DNA from: Telmatospirillum sp. | GTDB taxonomy: Bacteria > Pseudomonadota > Alphaproteobacteria > Rhodospirillales > Magnetospirillaceae | NCBI GenBank assembly: GCA_009712185.1 | Contig: WASQ01000075.1 | Span: forward strand, 40,577-104,576 | Direction of reading: 5' to 3' | Length of the DNA: 64,000 nucleotides | Part shown: piece after piece, positions 20,585 to 29,759 of the stretch | Position numbering within the stretch: position 1 is the stretch's first letter | Layout: every line of letters begins with the position of its first letter | Notes under the pieces: generated by a model | Database searches by the model: none | Seen by the model: the letters and a program-made list of their open reading frames with translations, nothing else | Told to the model about the DNA's origin: nothing | Position numbers and translations under genes: made by a program

Positions 20585-22688
20585 AACGCCCCCCTGTCCG
20601 GATCAGCTCCTCGTGGGTTCCATCCTCGACAATGCGCCCTTGCTCGACCGTGATGATGCGATCGGCGCTCCTTACGGTTGATAGCCGGTGCGCGATGATC
20701 AGAACCGTCCGCCCCTCGGAGATGGCACGCATGTTCGCCTGAATGATTTGCTCGCTCTCGCAATCAAGAGCGCTTGTCGCCTCGTCAAGAATCAGGATCC
20801 GGGGATTGGAAACCAGCGCTCTCGCGATCGCGATCCGCTGTTTCTGCCCGCCGGAAAGCGACGTTCCCCGTTCACCAATGATGGTGTCGTACCCCTGAGG
20901 CAGACGGGTGATAAACTCGTGGGCTCCCGCGAGGGTCGCCGCATGAATAATCCTGTCGGAGGGAATCGATGGATCGACCAACGCAATGTTCTCGCGAACT
21001 GACCTGTTGAACAGCACATTTTCCTGAAGAACGACGCCGATCCGACGCCTGAGCCAAGTCGGATCTATGGTCGCGAGATCGGTGCCATCGACAAACACCC
21101 GACCGCTTTCCGGAACATAGAAACGCTGGATCAGCTTGACCAACGTACTTTTCCCCGATCCGGACGGTCCAACGATTCCCAAAATCTGCCCTGACGGAAT
21201 GGACAGGGAAATCGCCGATAAAGCCTGTGGCAGATCCGGCCGAAATCGGAATGTCACATTGTCCAACCGAATATCACCGCGCAGGGGTGGGAGGCCCGAT
21301 CGGGACGACCGGAGACTGGGTTCGGGCTGGGTGTTAAGAATGTCCCCCAACCGGTCCATGGAAAGCCGGACCTGTTGAAAGTCCTGCCAAAGGTTGGCGA
21401 GCCGCAAGATCGGACTGGTTGTCTGACTTGCCAACATGTTGAAGGCAACCAGTTCGCCAACCGTCATATCATTCGCCATGACGAGACGCGCGCCGACAAA
21501 AAGAATAGCGACGGCACTCAGTTTATTGACCAGCGTGATTGTCTGTATTGCTATGGTTCCCAGAATTTGAGTCTGGAAACTCAGATCCACGTAGCAGGAG
21601 AGCTGTTCCTCCCAATGACGCTGGAGCTCCGGCTCAATTGCCATCGCCTTGATTGTCTCGACACCGGTAACGCTCTCGACAAGGAGAGACTGGTTCTCCG
21701 CTCCGCGTCGGAAGCGCTCGTTCAACCTGTCCCTCAGAATCGGCGTCACAATAACACTCACAGTCACAATAATTGGAAATGTGACGACAACAACGAATGT
21801 CAACACTGGACTATAAATAAACATAACGCACAAAAATAAAATTGAAAATATGACATCCAAGATAAATGTAATTGTTGATCCTGTAAGAAATTGTCTTATA
21901 TTTTCGAGCTCTCGCACACGCGCAACGGAATCTCCAACACGACGCGATTCAAAATATGAGATAGGAAGTGAAAATAAATGGCGAAATAATCGAGCACCTA
22001 GTTCGACGTCAATTCTATTGGCAGTATGTGAAAAAATGTACGTCCGCAGCCCGCCAAGGACCACATCAAATATGGACAAAATTCCGAGGCCGACAGCAAG
22101 GACCTCAAGCGTACTCAAACCTCGGTGGACGAGAACTTTATCAATGACGACTTGAAAAAACAGAGGAGAGATAAGAGCAAAAATCTGTAAAAATAACGAT
22201 GAAATAAGAACTTCACAAAATATTAATCGATATTTATAAATTGCAGAAGCAAACCATCCAAGACCAAATCTGGCTGATTTTAGGTCCCCCAATCGAATCC
22301 GCCGGGCAACCAGGACCATCCGCCCACTCCAGATCGCGTCCAAATCCTCAAGACGCATGATAACTGGCCTGGAATTCAAAGGGTCCTGAACAACAACGCG
22401 ATCACCCCCGACACGACCAAGGACCAGAAAGCCCCCGCTTTTCAGTTCCATGATTGCCGGAGGAAGAATATTTCTTATTCGATCAACAGAACTTCGAACG
22501 ATCCGGGCCTTTACGGGAAACTGCCTTGCGGCCCGAACCAAAAGTTCTGCCGTCAAAAATCCGGCCCCGCCTTGCTCGTGATGAATTGCGGTTTCATCGA
22601 CCGCAATCCCCAAAAACTGGAGAGACAATGCCAATGCTGCCGCACCGGAACTGCGCCCATCATCTACACACATAGCAATAGACGTCAT
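20538..22688 (-). CDS. HlyB-like ABC exporter with degenerate C39 domain
   Basis: A 716-aa type I secretion ATPase/permease. Residues about 1-130 form a C39-peptidase-like domain, but the catalytic Cys position (usually D..C...) reads SSGAAALALSLQFLGI, so it should be a non-cleaving substrate-binding domain, as in HlyB. A six-helix membrane region follows (about 150-430: LIFCEVLISSLFLQIFALISP, YFESRRVGDSVARVREL). The ATPase domain has Walker A GPSGSGKSTL, signature LSGGQKQR, Walker B RILILDEATSALD and the H-loop IIAHRLSTV. I prefer the ATG at 22688 (MTSIAMCVDDG) with GGGGCGCGGA upstream; a GTG at 22703 is possible. First gene of the secretion operon. Confidence 0.93.
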   Translation of the reverse strand: MTSIAMCVDDGRSSGAAALALSLQFLGIAVDETAIHHEQGGAGFLTAELLVRAARQFPVKARIVRSSVDRIRNILPPAIMELKSGGFLVLGRVGGDRVVVQDPLNSRPVIMRLEDLDAIWSGRMVLVARRIRLGDLKSARFGLGWFASAIYKYRLIFCEVLISSLFLQIFALISPLFFQVVIDKVLVHRGLSTLEVLAVGLGILSIFDVVLGGLRTYIFSHTANRIDVELGARLFRHLFSLPISYFESRRVGDSVARVRELENIRQFLTGSTITFILDVIFSILFLCVMFIYSPVLTFVVVVTFPIIVTVSVIVTPILRDRLNERFRRGAENQSLLVESVTGVETIKAMAIEPELQRHWEEQLSCYVDLSFQTQILGTIAIQTITLVNKLSAVAILFVGARLVMANDMTVGELVAFNMLASQTTSPILRLANLWQDFQQVRLSMDRLGDILNTQPEPSLRSSRSGLPPLRGDIRLDNVTFRFRPDLPQALSAISLSIPSGQILGIVGPSGSGKSTLVKLIQRFYVPESGRVFVDGTDLATIDPTWLRRRIGVVLQENVLFNRSVRENIALVDPSIPSDRIIHAATLAGAHEFITRLPQGYDTIIGERGTSLSGGQKQRIAIARALVSNPRILILDEATSALDCESEQIIQANMRAISEGRTVLIIAHRLSTVRSADRIITVEQGRIVEDGTHEELIRTGGRYAALYRIQAGLNEAG

Positions 22689-23197
22689 ATGTCCGCGCCC
22701 CACACTGACATATTAATGAATAATTTCCCCAATATCTCTTTTTTAATACCGCATTTACCATCATTACACTTTAAGTCCTATTTTTGTCGATAGGATACAA
22801 CTCATATCTTCAGAACTTTCCGAATGAACATTCTACATATGACGAAAGCAATTTTTAGTTGCTTGCGATACAACCAATGAGGGAGATGGCTCATCGCGAA
22901 TTGCCCCCAAGCCCCAGTCTCGCGCGGATGCAGGCGAGGCCCATACTGCCGAAAGATCGAACGACGCCGATGGTGGACGGAAGGTGATTTTAAAAACGCC
23001 GACGACCGGGACGGACACGGCATCCGTGCTGGTCATGCAGGCGTCTGAACTTCTTTAGATTTCGGCTTTGGAGAAACGGGACGAAGCGGCATCAATGGTC
23101 CCGCGGAGAATGACCGGTGGCACGGACGATCACGCGGCCAGATCACCACACGCGGAAAGACAGCAAGGAGGTCGCGCCCCGCGCCGGGCCGAATGAT
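22689..23197. other. Gene-free stretch upstream of the exporter
   Basis: Between the exporter start and the hairpins at 23198. The first 130 bp are AT-rich (promoter region of the secretion operon, not resolved). Short open frames on the - strand at 22802-23036 lack an SD and resemble nothing I know. Confidence 0.45.
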
Positions 23198-23234
23198 CCC
23201 AAGTCTCGATGAGGATAAGTCATCGAGACTTGGG
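23198..23234. terminator. 14-bp perfect hairpin
   Basis: CCCAAGTCTCGATG (23198-23211) and CATCGAGACTTGGG (23221-23234) around a 9-nt loop. It lies 117 nt beyond the stop of the - strand cNMP/TPR gene. No T run on either strand, so termination is only a guess. Confidence 0.45.
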
Positions 23235-23316
23235 CAGGCTCACCCTCGGGCCCGCGCCATCGTTGGCGCGATGGCCCAAGGGTTTCGGAGAAACCTGGCT
23301 CAAGGCCGTTTGAGGG

Positions 23317-23342
23317 CATGGTGATCGGTGCCGATCACCATG
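23317..23342. terminator. 12-bp palindrome just after the cNMP/TPR gene
   Basis: CATGGTGATCGG and CCGATCACCATG are separated by only 2 nt, ending 8 nt from the stop codon of the gene at 23351. The position fits a terminator hairpin; the very short loop also fits a protein-binding palindrome. Confidence 0.5.
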
Positions 23343-23350
23343 ATTGGGTA

Positions 23351-25138
23351 TTAGTCCCCCGCCCAGTCGGGCATCGCGACGCGCCGTTCACCCCGGATCT
23401 TGTTCAGCCGCGCCACATGGGCGAGGTTCTTTTCGGCGACGGCGGCAAGCCTGGTTGCCCCCATCTGGCGATAGACTTCAAGCGCCCCGGTATAGGCCTG
23501 GGCGGCCTCGTCCAGATGCGAGGTGCTCTGACGATGCTTGTCGAGCAGGAACAGCGCCGTTCCCAGGGTATTCTGGCATCCGGCCCAGGCCAGCGGCGCC
23601 CGCTCCCGCTGACGGAATTCCAGGGCCGCGCGGCAGGCGTCGACGGCGCGCTCCAGCACCTCGGGGCTTTTCACCTGATCGCCATAGACCTGAAGCACCT
23701 GGGCCAGATTGTTCATGACATCGGACCAGCGCAACGGCGCCTCGGCCCGGGTGAAGACCTGAAGCGCGGACTGGAAGGCCGACATGGCCTCCTTCAGCAG
23801 GGCCGGCTGGCCGGTCAAAAGATCCAGCTTGTAGAGCGCCTGTCCCAGACGATTGTGCGCGCCGCCCCATTCCAGGGGATAGGCGGCCTTGACCAGACAT
23901 TCCACGGACAGCCTGTATTCCTGGACCGCGAGATCCAGCAGCGACACGTCCTGGCGGCGGTCGCTGAGGGCCATCAGCACGCCGCCCCGGTGCTTGCGCA
24001 GCACCGATTCCTCCACGCCATGCTGGCCGTCCGTCAACCGGAGCAGGGCGGCCTCGTAGACCTCGGCCGCGCGCTCAAACCAGGCGGGATCGCTCTCCAG
24101 CGGTGCCGCCGCCGCCATGGCGCCGGCGTAATAGGCCAGAGCCGTCCGTTGCTGCTCCAGGTTCCAGGCGACCGGCAGTCCGTCGGGAAAGGCCGGCACG
24201 GTCTGGAACGCCGAGGTCAGAAGATCATGCTGAAGTTGCCTCTGGGGATCGGTCAACGGCTCGATGGAGGCGAGAACACAAAGATAGAACAGCTCGCCCG
24301 CCGGCGGCTCCTGATCTCCCGGCAGCTCTAGATGCAGATAAGGGCTGAAGGCGCCGGGCCGGTCCTCGTCCACCGCTCCGGCGGGGCTGAACCACAGGGA
24401 ATAACCATCGGCATGAACATCGCCCCAGATCAGAAGGTCGAGGCCCGGCTCATGTCCCATGACCTGCCGGACATTGACCGCCATGGCCGAAACCTGGGCC
24501 TGATCGGCATTGTAGTCGAGGCGGATCGATGCCCCCAGCTCACGCACGGCGATCCCGACGCGCTCCGCCAGCAACCCGGCCAGCGCACGGGTCCAGGCGC
24601 CATCCACATCGTTATTGACCTGGCAGATCCCGATCTGGAAAACCTGACCGCCGCCGCCGCCCCATTGCGCCAGGCGGTCGGCCCCCGCCGCCTGCCGCCG
24701 CCGATGCAGCCACTGGATCAGCCGTTCGAGGAAGCCTCCGCCGACACCGCCGCCCAGCGCCAGCCCCTGCTGATAGAGAGCTTCACGGTTGCCCGAAATG
24801 ATCGCGTCGGCCATCCGCAATCTCTCGACCAGGAGACCGAGAACACGCAATCCGGCCGAGGGGTCGTTCTGGACCCAGACCATGAACTCCGACCGGGGAA
24901 CCATCTTGACCCGGGTGCGGCTCAAGGCCCGGGCGGACGATTCCCGGACACCGTCGGAGAGGGAATCGGTCTCGCCGAACATCTCGATCGGACCGACACG
25001 CGACAGGATCACCGTCCCGTCCGACGTTTCGCGGAACAGTTCCACCCGGCCGGACACGACCACATAAACGGCGTCGCAGGGATCACCTTCGTGATAGATG
25101 ATCTCGCCCCGGCCGAAAATATGCTCGCCCGCCTTCAC
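23351..25138 (-). CDS. Cyclic-nucleotide-binding domain/TPR fusion protein
   Basis: A 595-aa soluble protein. Residues about 1-110 are a cNMP-binding (CAP effector) domain: GRGEIIYHEGDPCDAVYVV, SGRVELFRE, then FGETDSLSDGVRESSARALS in the phosphate-binding-cassette position. The middle (about 165-260) resembles the TolB/FlgO-like domain seen in TPR proteins linked to adenylate cyclases (VFQIGICQVNND, LDLLIWGDVHADGYSLWFSP). The C-terminal half (about 330-580) is a TPR array (AHNRLGQALYKL, DVMNNLAQVLQVYG, CQNTLGTALFLL, VAEKNLAHVARL). No HTH, so it is not a CRP-type regulator; a signalling scaffold is inferred. No nucleotide cyclase lies in the window. It starts 162 nt after metH ends. Confidence 0.85.
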   Translation of the reverse strand: MKAGEHIFGRGEIIYHEGDPCDAVYVVVSGRVELFRETSDGTVILSRVGPIEMFGETDSLSDGVRESSARALSRTRVKMVPRSEFMVWVQNDPSAGLRVLGLLVERLRMADAIISGNREALYQQGLALGGGVGGGFLERLIQWLHRRRQAAGADRLAQWGGGGGQVFQIGICQVNNDVDGAWTRALAGLLAERVGIAVRELGASIRLDYNADQAQVSAMAVNVRQVMGHEPGLDLLIWGDVHADGYSLWFSPAGAVDEDRPGAFSPYLHLELPGDQEPPAGELFYLCVLASIEPLTDPQRQLQHDLLTSAFQTVPAFPDGLPVAWNLEQQRTALAYYAGAMAAAAPLESDPAWFERAAEVYEAALLRLTDGQHGVEESVLRKHRGGVLMALSDRRQDVSLLDLAVQEYRLSVECLVKAAYPLEWGGAHNRLGQALYKLDLLTGQPALLKEAMSAFQSALQVFTRAEAPLRWSDVMNNLAQVLQVYGDQVKSPEVLERAVDACRAALEFRQRERAPLAWAGCQNTLGTALFLLDKHRQSTSHLDEAAQAYTGALEVYRQMGATRLAAVAEKNLAHVARLNKIRGERRVAMPDWAGD

Positions 25139-25300
25139 CGCGCCGCCCCACCCTCATCAAACCGCGAGACAGGCACGATAGCAAAAAAAGGGAGAGCCCC
25201 CCTAGAAAATCTCTGATAGAGGCGTCAATAACCGGTCACGGCCAAAGTCTCTTGGGAAAGAGCCCGGGGCCGCGACACAGTTGAGTGATCGGTTGATTGA

Positions 25301-28300
25301 TCATACGGAGAAATATTTCGCCTGCGGATGCACGATGACGATCGCCGACGTGCTTTGCTCCGGCTCCAACTGCCATTCCTCACTCAATGCGATACCGATC
25401 CTTCCGGCGCCGAGCAGCGACAAAAGCTGCTCCTGGTCTTCAAGATTGGGGCAGGCCGGATAGCCGAAGGAATAGCGCGATCCGCGATAGCCCTGACGCA
25501 GCATTTTTTCCATATCGCGATCGTCCTCCTGGGCGAAGCCCAGCTCGCTGCGGATCCGGGCGTGGACATATTCCGCCAGCGCCTCCGCCATCTCCACCGA
25601 CAGGCCGTGGAGATGCAGATAGTCCTTGTAGCGGTTTTCGGCGAACCACTGGCGGGCGACGTCACTGGCGGCCCGCCCCATGGTCACCACCTGCAGGCCG
25701 ATGACATCGCGGTCCGGCTCATTGATGTCGCGGACGAAGTCGGCAATGCAAAGCCCGCCCTCCGTCGACTGTCGGGGAAAGCCGAACCGGGCAAGCCGGG
25801 TCTCGCCATCCTCGGCGAAAAGGACGATGGCGTCCCCCTCGGAGGCGCATTTCCAATAGCCATAGGCGGCCTTCGGTTTCAGGATTCCCTCTTTCTGGCA
25901 CCGTTTCAGCAGGTCGACGGCGAGAGGCCGCAGCTCCTTGTGGGCCCAGGCGCGCCATTCCTCCAGGCTGCGTCCGGCCTTCCGGTAGCCCCATTGGAAC
26001 TGATAGAGCATGGTGTCGTTGAGATAGGACACCAGCGTCTGCAAAGGCACGTCATCGATGATGCGCGCCCCCCAGAACGGTGGCGTCGGAACCCCGGCCT
26101 GCGCCGCCAGTTCGCGCCGGCGCAGTTGCACCTCATCATAGTCGACGGGGCGTGCCGGCGGCGCCGCCCGCCCCAGCACCCGACGCGCGTTGGCCGGCTT
26201 CGAAAGCCGTTTGGCGCGCGCTTCGGTCAGATAGTCGTCGAAGCTGCGCTCCACCACCCGCCCCATCAGGTCCAGGCCGTCGAAGGCGTCGCGGGCGTAG
26301 GCGACCCGACCGGCGCCATAGGCGGCGATGCAGTCGTCCTCGACATAGGACCGCGTCAGGGCGGCCCCCCCCAGGAGAACCGGCACATCCAGCCCCTGAC
26401 GGGTCATTTCCTCGAGATTCTCGCGCATCACCACGGTGCTTTTCACCAGCAGCCCCGACATCCCGACGGCGTCGGCGCCATGCTCGCGAGCCGCGGCGAT
26501 GATGCTCGCCACCGGCTGCTTGATGCCGAGATTGACCACCCGATAGCCGTTGTTGGTCAGGATGATGTCCACCAGATTTTTGCCGATGTCGTGGACGTCG
26601 CCTTTCACGGTGGCAAGAACGATCGTGCCTTTCTGCTGCCCCTCCGCCTTTTCCATATAGGGTTCCAGATAGGCCACCGCAGCCTTCATGGTTTCCGCGG
26701 ACTGAAGGACGAAGGGAAGCTGCATCTGCCCGGCCCCGAACAGTTCGCCCACGCCCTTCATGCCATCCAGCAGGATCTGGTTGACGATATCGAGCGGGGA
26801 CCAGGTCTTCATCGCCTCCGCCAGATCGTCCTCCAGGCCGGTCCGGTCGCCGTCGACGATCCGCTGTTTCAGGCGTTCCTCGGCCGTCGCGGCGCGGGGC
26901 TTCTCGGCCTGAGCGACACCATCGCGGCCCTCGAACAGGGCAATGAACGCCTGAAGGGGATCATATCCGGGCGCCCGCCGGTCGTAGATCAGGTCTTCGG
27001 CCACCTGAACCTCACGCGGGTCGAGTTTGTGCAGGGGCAGGATCTTGCTGACATGCACGATGGCACCGGTCATTCCCCGGCGGCAGGCATGATCGAGAAA
27101 GACGGAATTCAGGACGTGGCGCGCCGCCGGTTTCAACCCGAAAGATACATTCGAAAGGCCGAGAATGATCTGGCAGGCGGGCAGCTCACGCGCGATCCGC
27201 TCGATGGCGTCCAATGTGTGAAGCGCCAGTTTGCGATCATCCTCATTGCCGGTGCAGACCGTGAAGGTCAGAGGGTCGAACAGCAGATCCGAAGCCGGAA
27301 GCCCATGCCGGTTGACCGCGACATCGTAAAGACGATGGGCCAGCGCCACCTTGCTCTCGGCATCCTTGGCCATTCCCGTTTCGTCGATGGTCAGCGCGAT
27401 CACCGCGGCGCCGAATTTCCGCGCCAGCCTCAGACGGTCGTCCGCGGGTTCCTCGCCATTCTCGAAATTGATGGAATTGATGACCGGCTTGCCGCCATAG
27501 AGCTTCAGCGCCGCCTCGATCACCGGCAGTTCGGTGGAATCGATCACCAGGGGGGCGTTGACGGAGCCGCGCATACGCCCCACCACCTCGGTCATGTCCC
27601 GCACCTCGTCGCGGCCGACGAAGGCGGTGCAGACATCCAGCGTGTGGCTGCCCTCGCGCACCTGCTCGCGACCGATGGCAATGGCGCCGTCCCAGTCCTC
27701 GCGGTCCTGGCAGTCTCGGAACTTCTTCGATCCATTGGCATTGCAGCGCTCGCCGATCGACAGGAAGGCGTTTTCCTGCCTGAGCGCGACCTGACCGTAA
27801 AGCGAGGCGAGAGAGGGAACCCAATGGACCTGCCGGGCGACCGGCGCCGGACGGACGGCGCCCCCCGCTCTTTTGCGCAGCATGGCATCGATGGCGGCCG
27901 TATGGGCCGGCGTCGTGCCGCAGCAGCCTCCGAGCAGATTGACGCGGTCGTCGGCCAGGAACCGTTCATGCCACAGCGCAAGATCGCCGGGCTGAAGCGG
28001 ATAGCAGGTCTGGCCGTCGACCAGTTCCGGCAATCCGGCGTTGGGCTGCACGGAAATCAGACCGGGCCAGTTCGACGACAGCCACCGCACATGCTCGCTC
28101 ATCTCCTGCGGTCCGGTGGCGCAGTTCAGTCCCATCAGCGGCACATCCAGAGAGTGGATCACCGTCGCCGCGGCCGCGATATCGGCCCCCACCAGCAAGG
28201 TGCCGGTGGTTTCCACCGTCACCTGGACGAAGACCGGCGTATCGGTCCCGCCGCCGGCGCGGGCGATTTTCACCGCATTGACCGCGGCCTTGATCTGCAG

Positions 28301-28789
28301 GGGATCCTGGCAGGTCTCGATCAGGATGGCGTCGACACCGCCCGCGATCAGGCCCCGGGCCTGGACCACCAGCGCGGCCTCCAGGCGGTCATAATCCACA
28401 TGACCGAGCGAGGGCAGCTTGGTTCCCGGCCCGATCGATCCCAGGACGAACCGGGTGCGCCCGTCGCCGGCGAACAGCTCGGCCGCCTCCCGCGCGATTT
28501 CGCCGGCCCGGCGATTGATCTCGAACGCCTGGTCCTCGATGCCGAATTCGGCCAGCGTCAGGGGACTGCCGCCGAAACTGTTGGTCTCGACCATATCGGC
28601 GCCGGCAGCGAAATAGCGCCGGTGGATTTCGCGGACCAGATCCGGCCGCGACAGGCAGAGAACATCGGTGCAGTTCTCATGGCCCAGGAAGTCCTTCTCG
28701 ATGCTGAGCGTCATCGACTGGACCTGCGACCCCATGCCGCCGTCGCACAACAGGACCCGTTCGTTCAAATGATCGAGAATAGTGCTCAT
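25301..28789 (-). CDS. metH: Cobalamin-dependent methionine synthase MetH
   Basis: A 1162-aa four-module enzyme transferring a methyl group from methyltetrahydrofolate to homocysteine through B12. Homocysteine domain (about 1-310) with zinc cysteines in GLNCATGP and GGCCGTTP (about 288); pterin domain (about 340-610: SIGERCNANGSKKFR, PLVIDSTE); cobalamin cap and Rossmann domain (about 640-860) with the His ligand in DVHDIGKN (about 728); reactivation domain (about 890-1150: LNDTMLYQFQWGYRK, YRGSRYSFGYPACPNLEDQ). Slightly shorter than the E. coli enzyme but complete. Last gene of an arsR-methyltransferase/metF/metH operon, 34 nt after metF. No B12 riboswitch seen in the leader. Confidence 0.97.
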   Translation of the reverse strand: MSTILDHLNERVLLCDGGMGSQVQSMTLSIEKDFLGHENCTDVLCLSRPDLVREIHRRYFAAGADMVETNSFGGSPLTLAEFGIEDQAFEINRRAGEIAREAAELFAGDGRTRFVLGSIGPGTKLPSLGHVDYDRLEAALVVQARGLIAGGVDAILIETCQDPLQIKAAVNAVKIARAGGGTDTPVFVQVTVETTGTLLVGADIAAAATVIHSLDVPLMGLNCATGPQEMSEHVRWLSSNWPGLISVQPNAGLPELVDGQTCYPLQPGDLALWHERFLADDRVNLLGGCCGTTPAHTAAIDAMLRKRAGGAVRPAPVARQVHWVPSLASLYGQVALRQENAFLSIGERCNANGSKKFRDCQDREDWDGAIAIGREQVREGSHTLDVCTAFVGRDEVRDMTEVVGRMRGSVNAPLVIDSTELPVIEAALKLYGGKPVINSINFENGEEPADDRLRLARKFGAAVIALTIDETGMAKDAESKVALAHRLYDVAVNRHGLPASDLLFDPLTFTVCTGNEDDRKLALHTLDAIERIARELPACQIILGLSNVSFGLKPAARHVLNSVFLDHACRRGMTGAIVHVSKILPLHKLDPREVQVAEDLIYDRRAPGYDPLQAFIALFEGRDGVAQAEKPRAATAEERLKQRIVDGDRTGLEDDLAEAMKTWSPLDIVNQILLDGMKGVGELFGAGQMQLPFVLQSAETMKAAVAYLEPYMEKAEGQQKGTIVLATVKGDVHDIGKNLVDIILTNNGYRVVNLGIKQPVASIIAAAREHGADAVGMSGLLVKSTVVMRENLEEMTRQGLDVPVLLGGAALTRSYVEDDCIAAYGAGRVAYARDAFDGLDLMGRVVERSFDDYLTEARAKRLSKPANARRVLGRAAPPARPVDYDEVQLRRRELAAQAGVPTPPFWGARIIDDVPLQTLVSYLNDTMLYQFQWGYRKAGRSLEEWRAWAHKELRPLAVDLLKRCQKEGILKPKAAYGYWKCASEGDAIVLFAEDGETRLARFGFPRQSTEGGLCIADFVRDINEPDRDVIGLQVVTMGRAASDVARQWFAENRYKDYLHLHGLSVEMAEALAEYVHARIRSELGFAQEDDRDMEKMLRQGYRGSRYSFGYPACPNLEDQEQLLSLLGAGRIGIALSEEWQLEPEQSTSAIVIVHPQAKYFSV

Positions 28790-28823
28790 CGTGATCCCTA
28801 CCGCACAAAAGGAGAGGCTGGAG

Positions 28824-29759
28824 TCAGGCCCCGGCCCGGGACGCCCGCACCCCCAGGATGTGACAAATGGCGTACGTCAGGTCGGCGCGGTTCAACGTGT
28901 AGAAATGCAACTCCTCCGCACCTCCGGCGACCAGCGCGCGGCACTGCTCCGCCGCCACCGTCGCCGCCACCAGCCGCCGGGTATCGGGGTCGCCGTCCAG
29001 ACCGTCGAACAGCGAAGCCATCCAGTCGGGCATGGCGGCGCCGCATTTGCGCGCGAAGGCGCTGGCCTGGGCGAAATTGGTGACGGGCAGAATACCCGGC
29101 ACCAGGGGCACGGCGATGCCCGCCCGGGCCGCGCGGTCGCGGAACCGGAAGAACAGGTCCACATCGAAAAAGACCTGGGTGATGGCGCGGCTGGCTCCGG
29201 CGTCGATCTTGCGCTTCAGATTGTCGAGATCGGCCTCCGGGCTGGCCGCCTCCGGATGGGTTTCGGGATAGGCGGCGACACTGATCTCGAAATCGGCGAT
29301 CCGTTTCAGGCCGCGCACAAGATCGACGGCATAGGGATAGCCCTCGGGATGCGGACGGTAGACGCCCTGCCCCTCCGGCGGATCGCCGCGCAGGGCGACG
29401 ATATGCCGGATGCCCGCCTGCCAGTACTGTTCGGCCACGCTGTCGACCTCGTGCCGGGACGCGCCCACGCAGGTCAGATGCGCCGCCGGTTGCAGATCGG
29501 GCTCGCGCGCGATGCGCGTCACCGTCTCATGAGTGCGCTCCCGGGGCGACCCGCCCGCTCCGTAGGTGACGGAGACAAAAGCCGGAGCCAGGGGGGCAAG
29601 GCGGGTCACGCAGTCCCAGAGGGATTGCTGCATCGTCTCCGTTCGGGGGGGGAAGAACTCGAACGACACCGACAAGGCGGGCGCCGGTGTCGCGACGGGA
29701 AGGGATGTCTCCTCCGTCGTGACGGAGGCCGGAGCCGCCGGAAGAGTGATTTCGCTCAC
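28824..29759 (-). CDS. metF: 5,10-methylenetetrahydrofolate reductase MetF
   Basis: A 311-aa FAD enzyme that reduces methylene-THF to the methyl-THF used by MetH. TIM-barrel motifs: SVSFEFFPPRTE (about 30), FVSVTYGAGGSPRERT, HLTCVGASRHEV, IVALRGDPP, GASRAITQVFFDVD, and VPLVPGILPVTNF. The N-terminal 28 residues are an Ala/Pro/Thr-rich extension before the conserved barrel. The start is GTG with GGAGG six nt upstream; it overlaps the TGA of the regulator gene (GTGA), which indicates translational coupling. Placed between the regulator and metH, it completes a methyl-group supply unit. Confidence 0.96.
   Translation of the reverse strand: MSEITLPAAPASVTTEETSLPVATPAPALSVSFEFFPPRTETMQQSLWDCVTRLAPLAPAFVSVTYGAGGSPRERTHETVTRIAREPDLQPAAHLTCVGASRHEVDSVAEQYWQAGIRHIVALRGDPPEGQGVYRPHPEGYPYAVDLVRGLKRIADFEISVAAYPETHPEAASPEADLDNLKRKIDAGASRAITQVFFDVDLFFRFRDRAARAGIAVPLVPGILPVTNFAQASAFARKCGAAMPDWMASLFDGLDGDPDTRRLVAATVAAEQCRALVAGGAEELHFYTLNRADLTYAICHILGVRASRAGA

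Noticed and set aside
22802..23036. Two short overlapping - strand frames of 67-73 codons
   Set aside because: No SD, no similarity, and both run through a palindromic GC-rich stretch.
25328..29083. A 1251-codon open frame on the + strand
   Set aside because: It lies antisense to metH and metF, whose domains are unmistakable; it has no recognisable domains and reflects high-GC codon periodicity.
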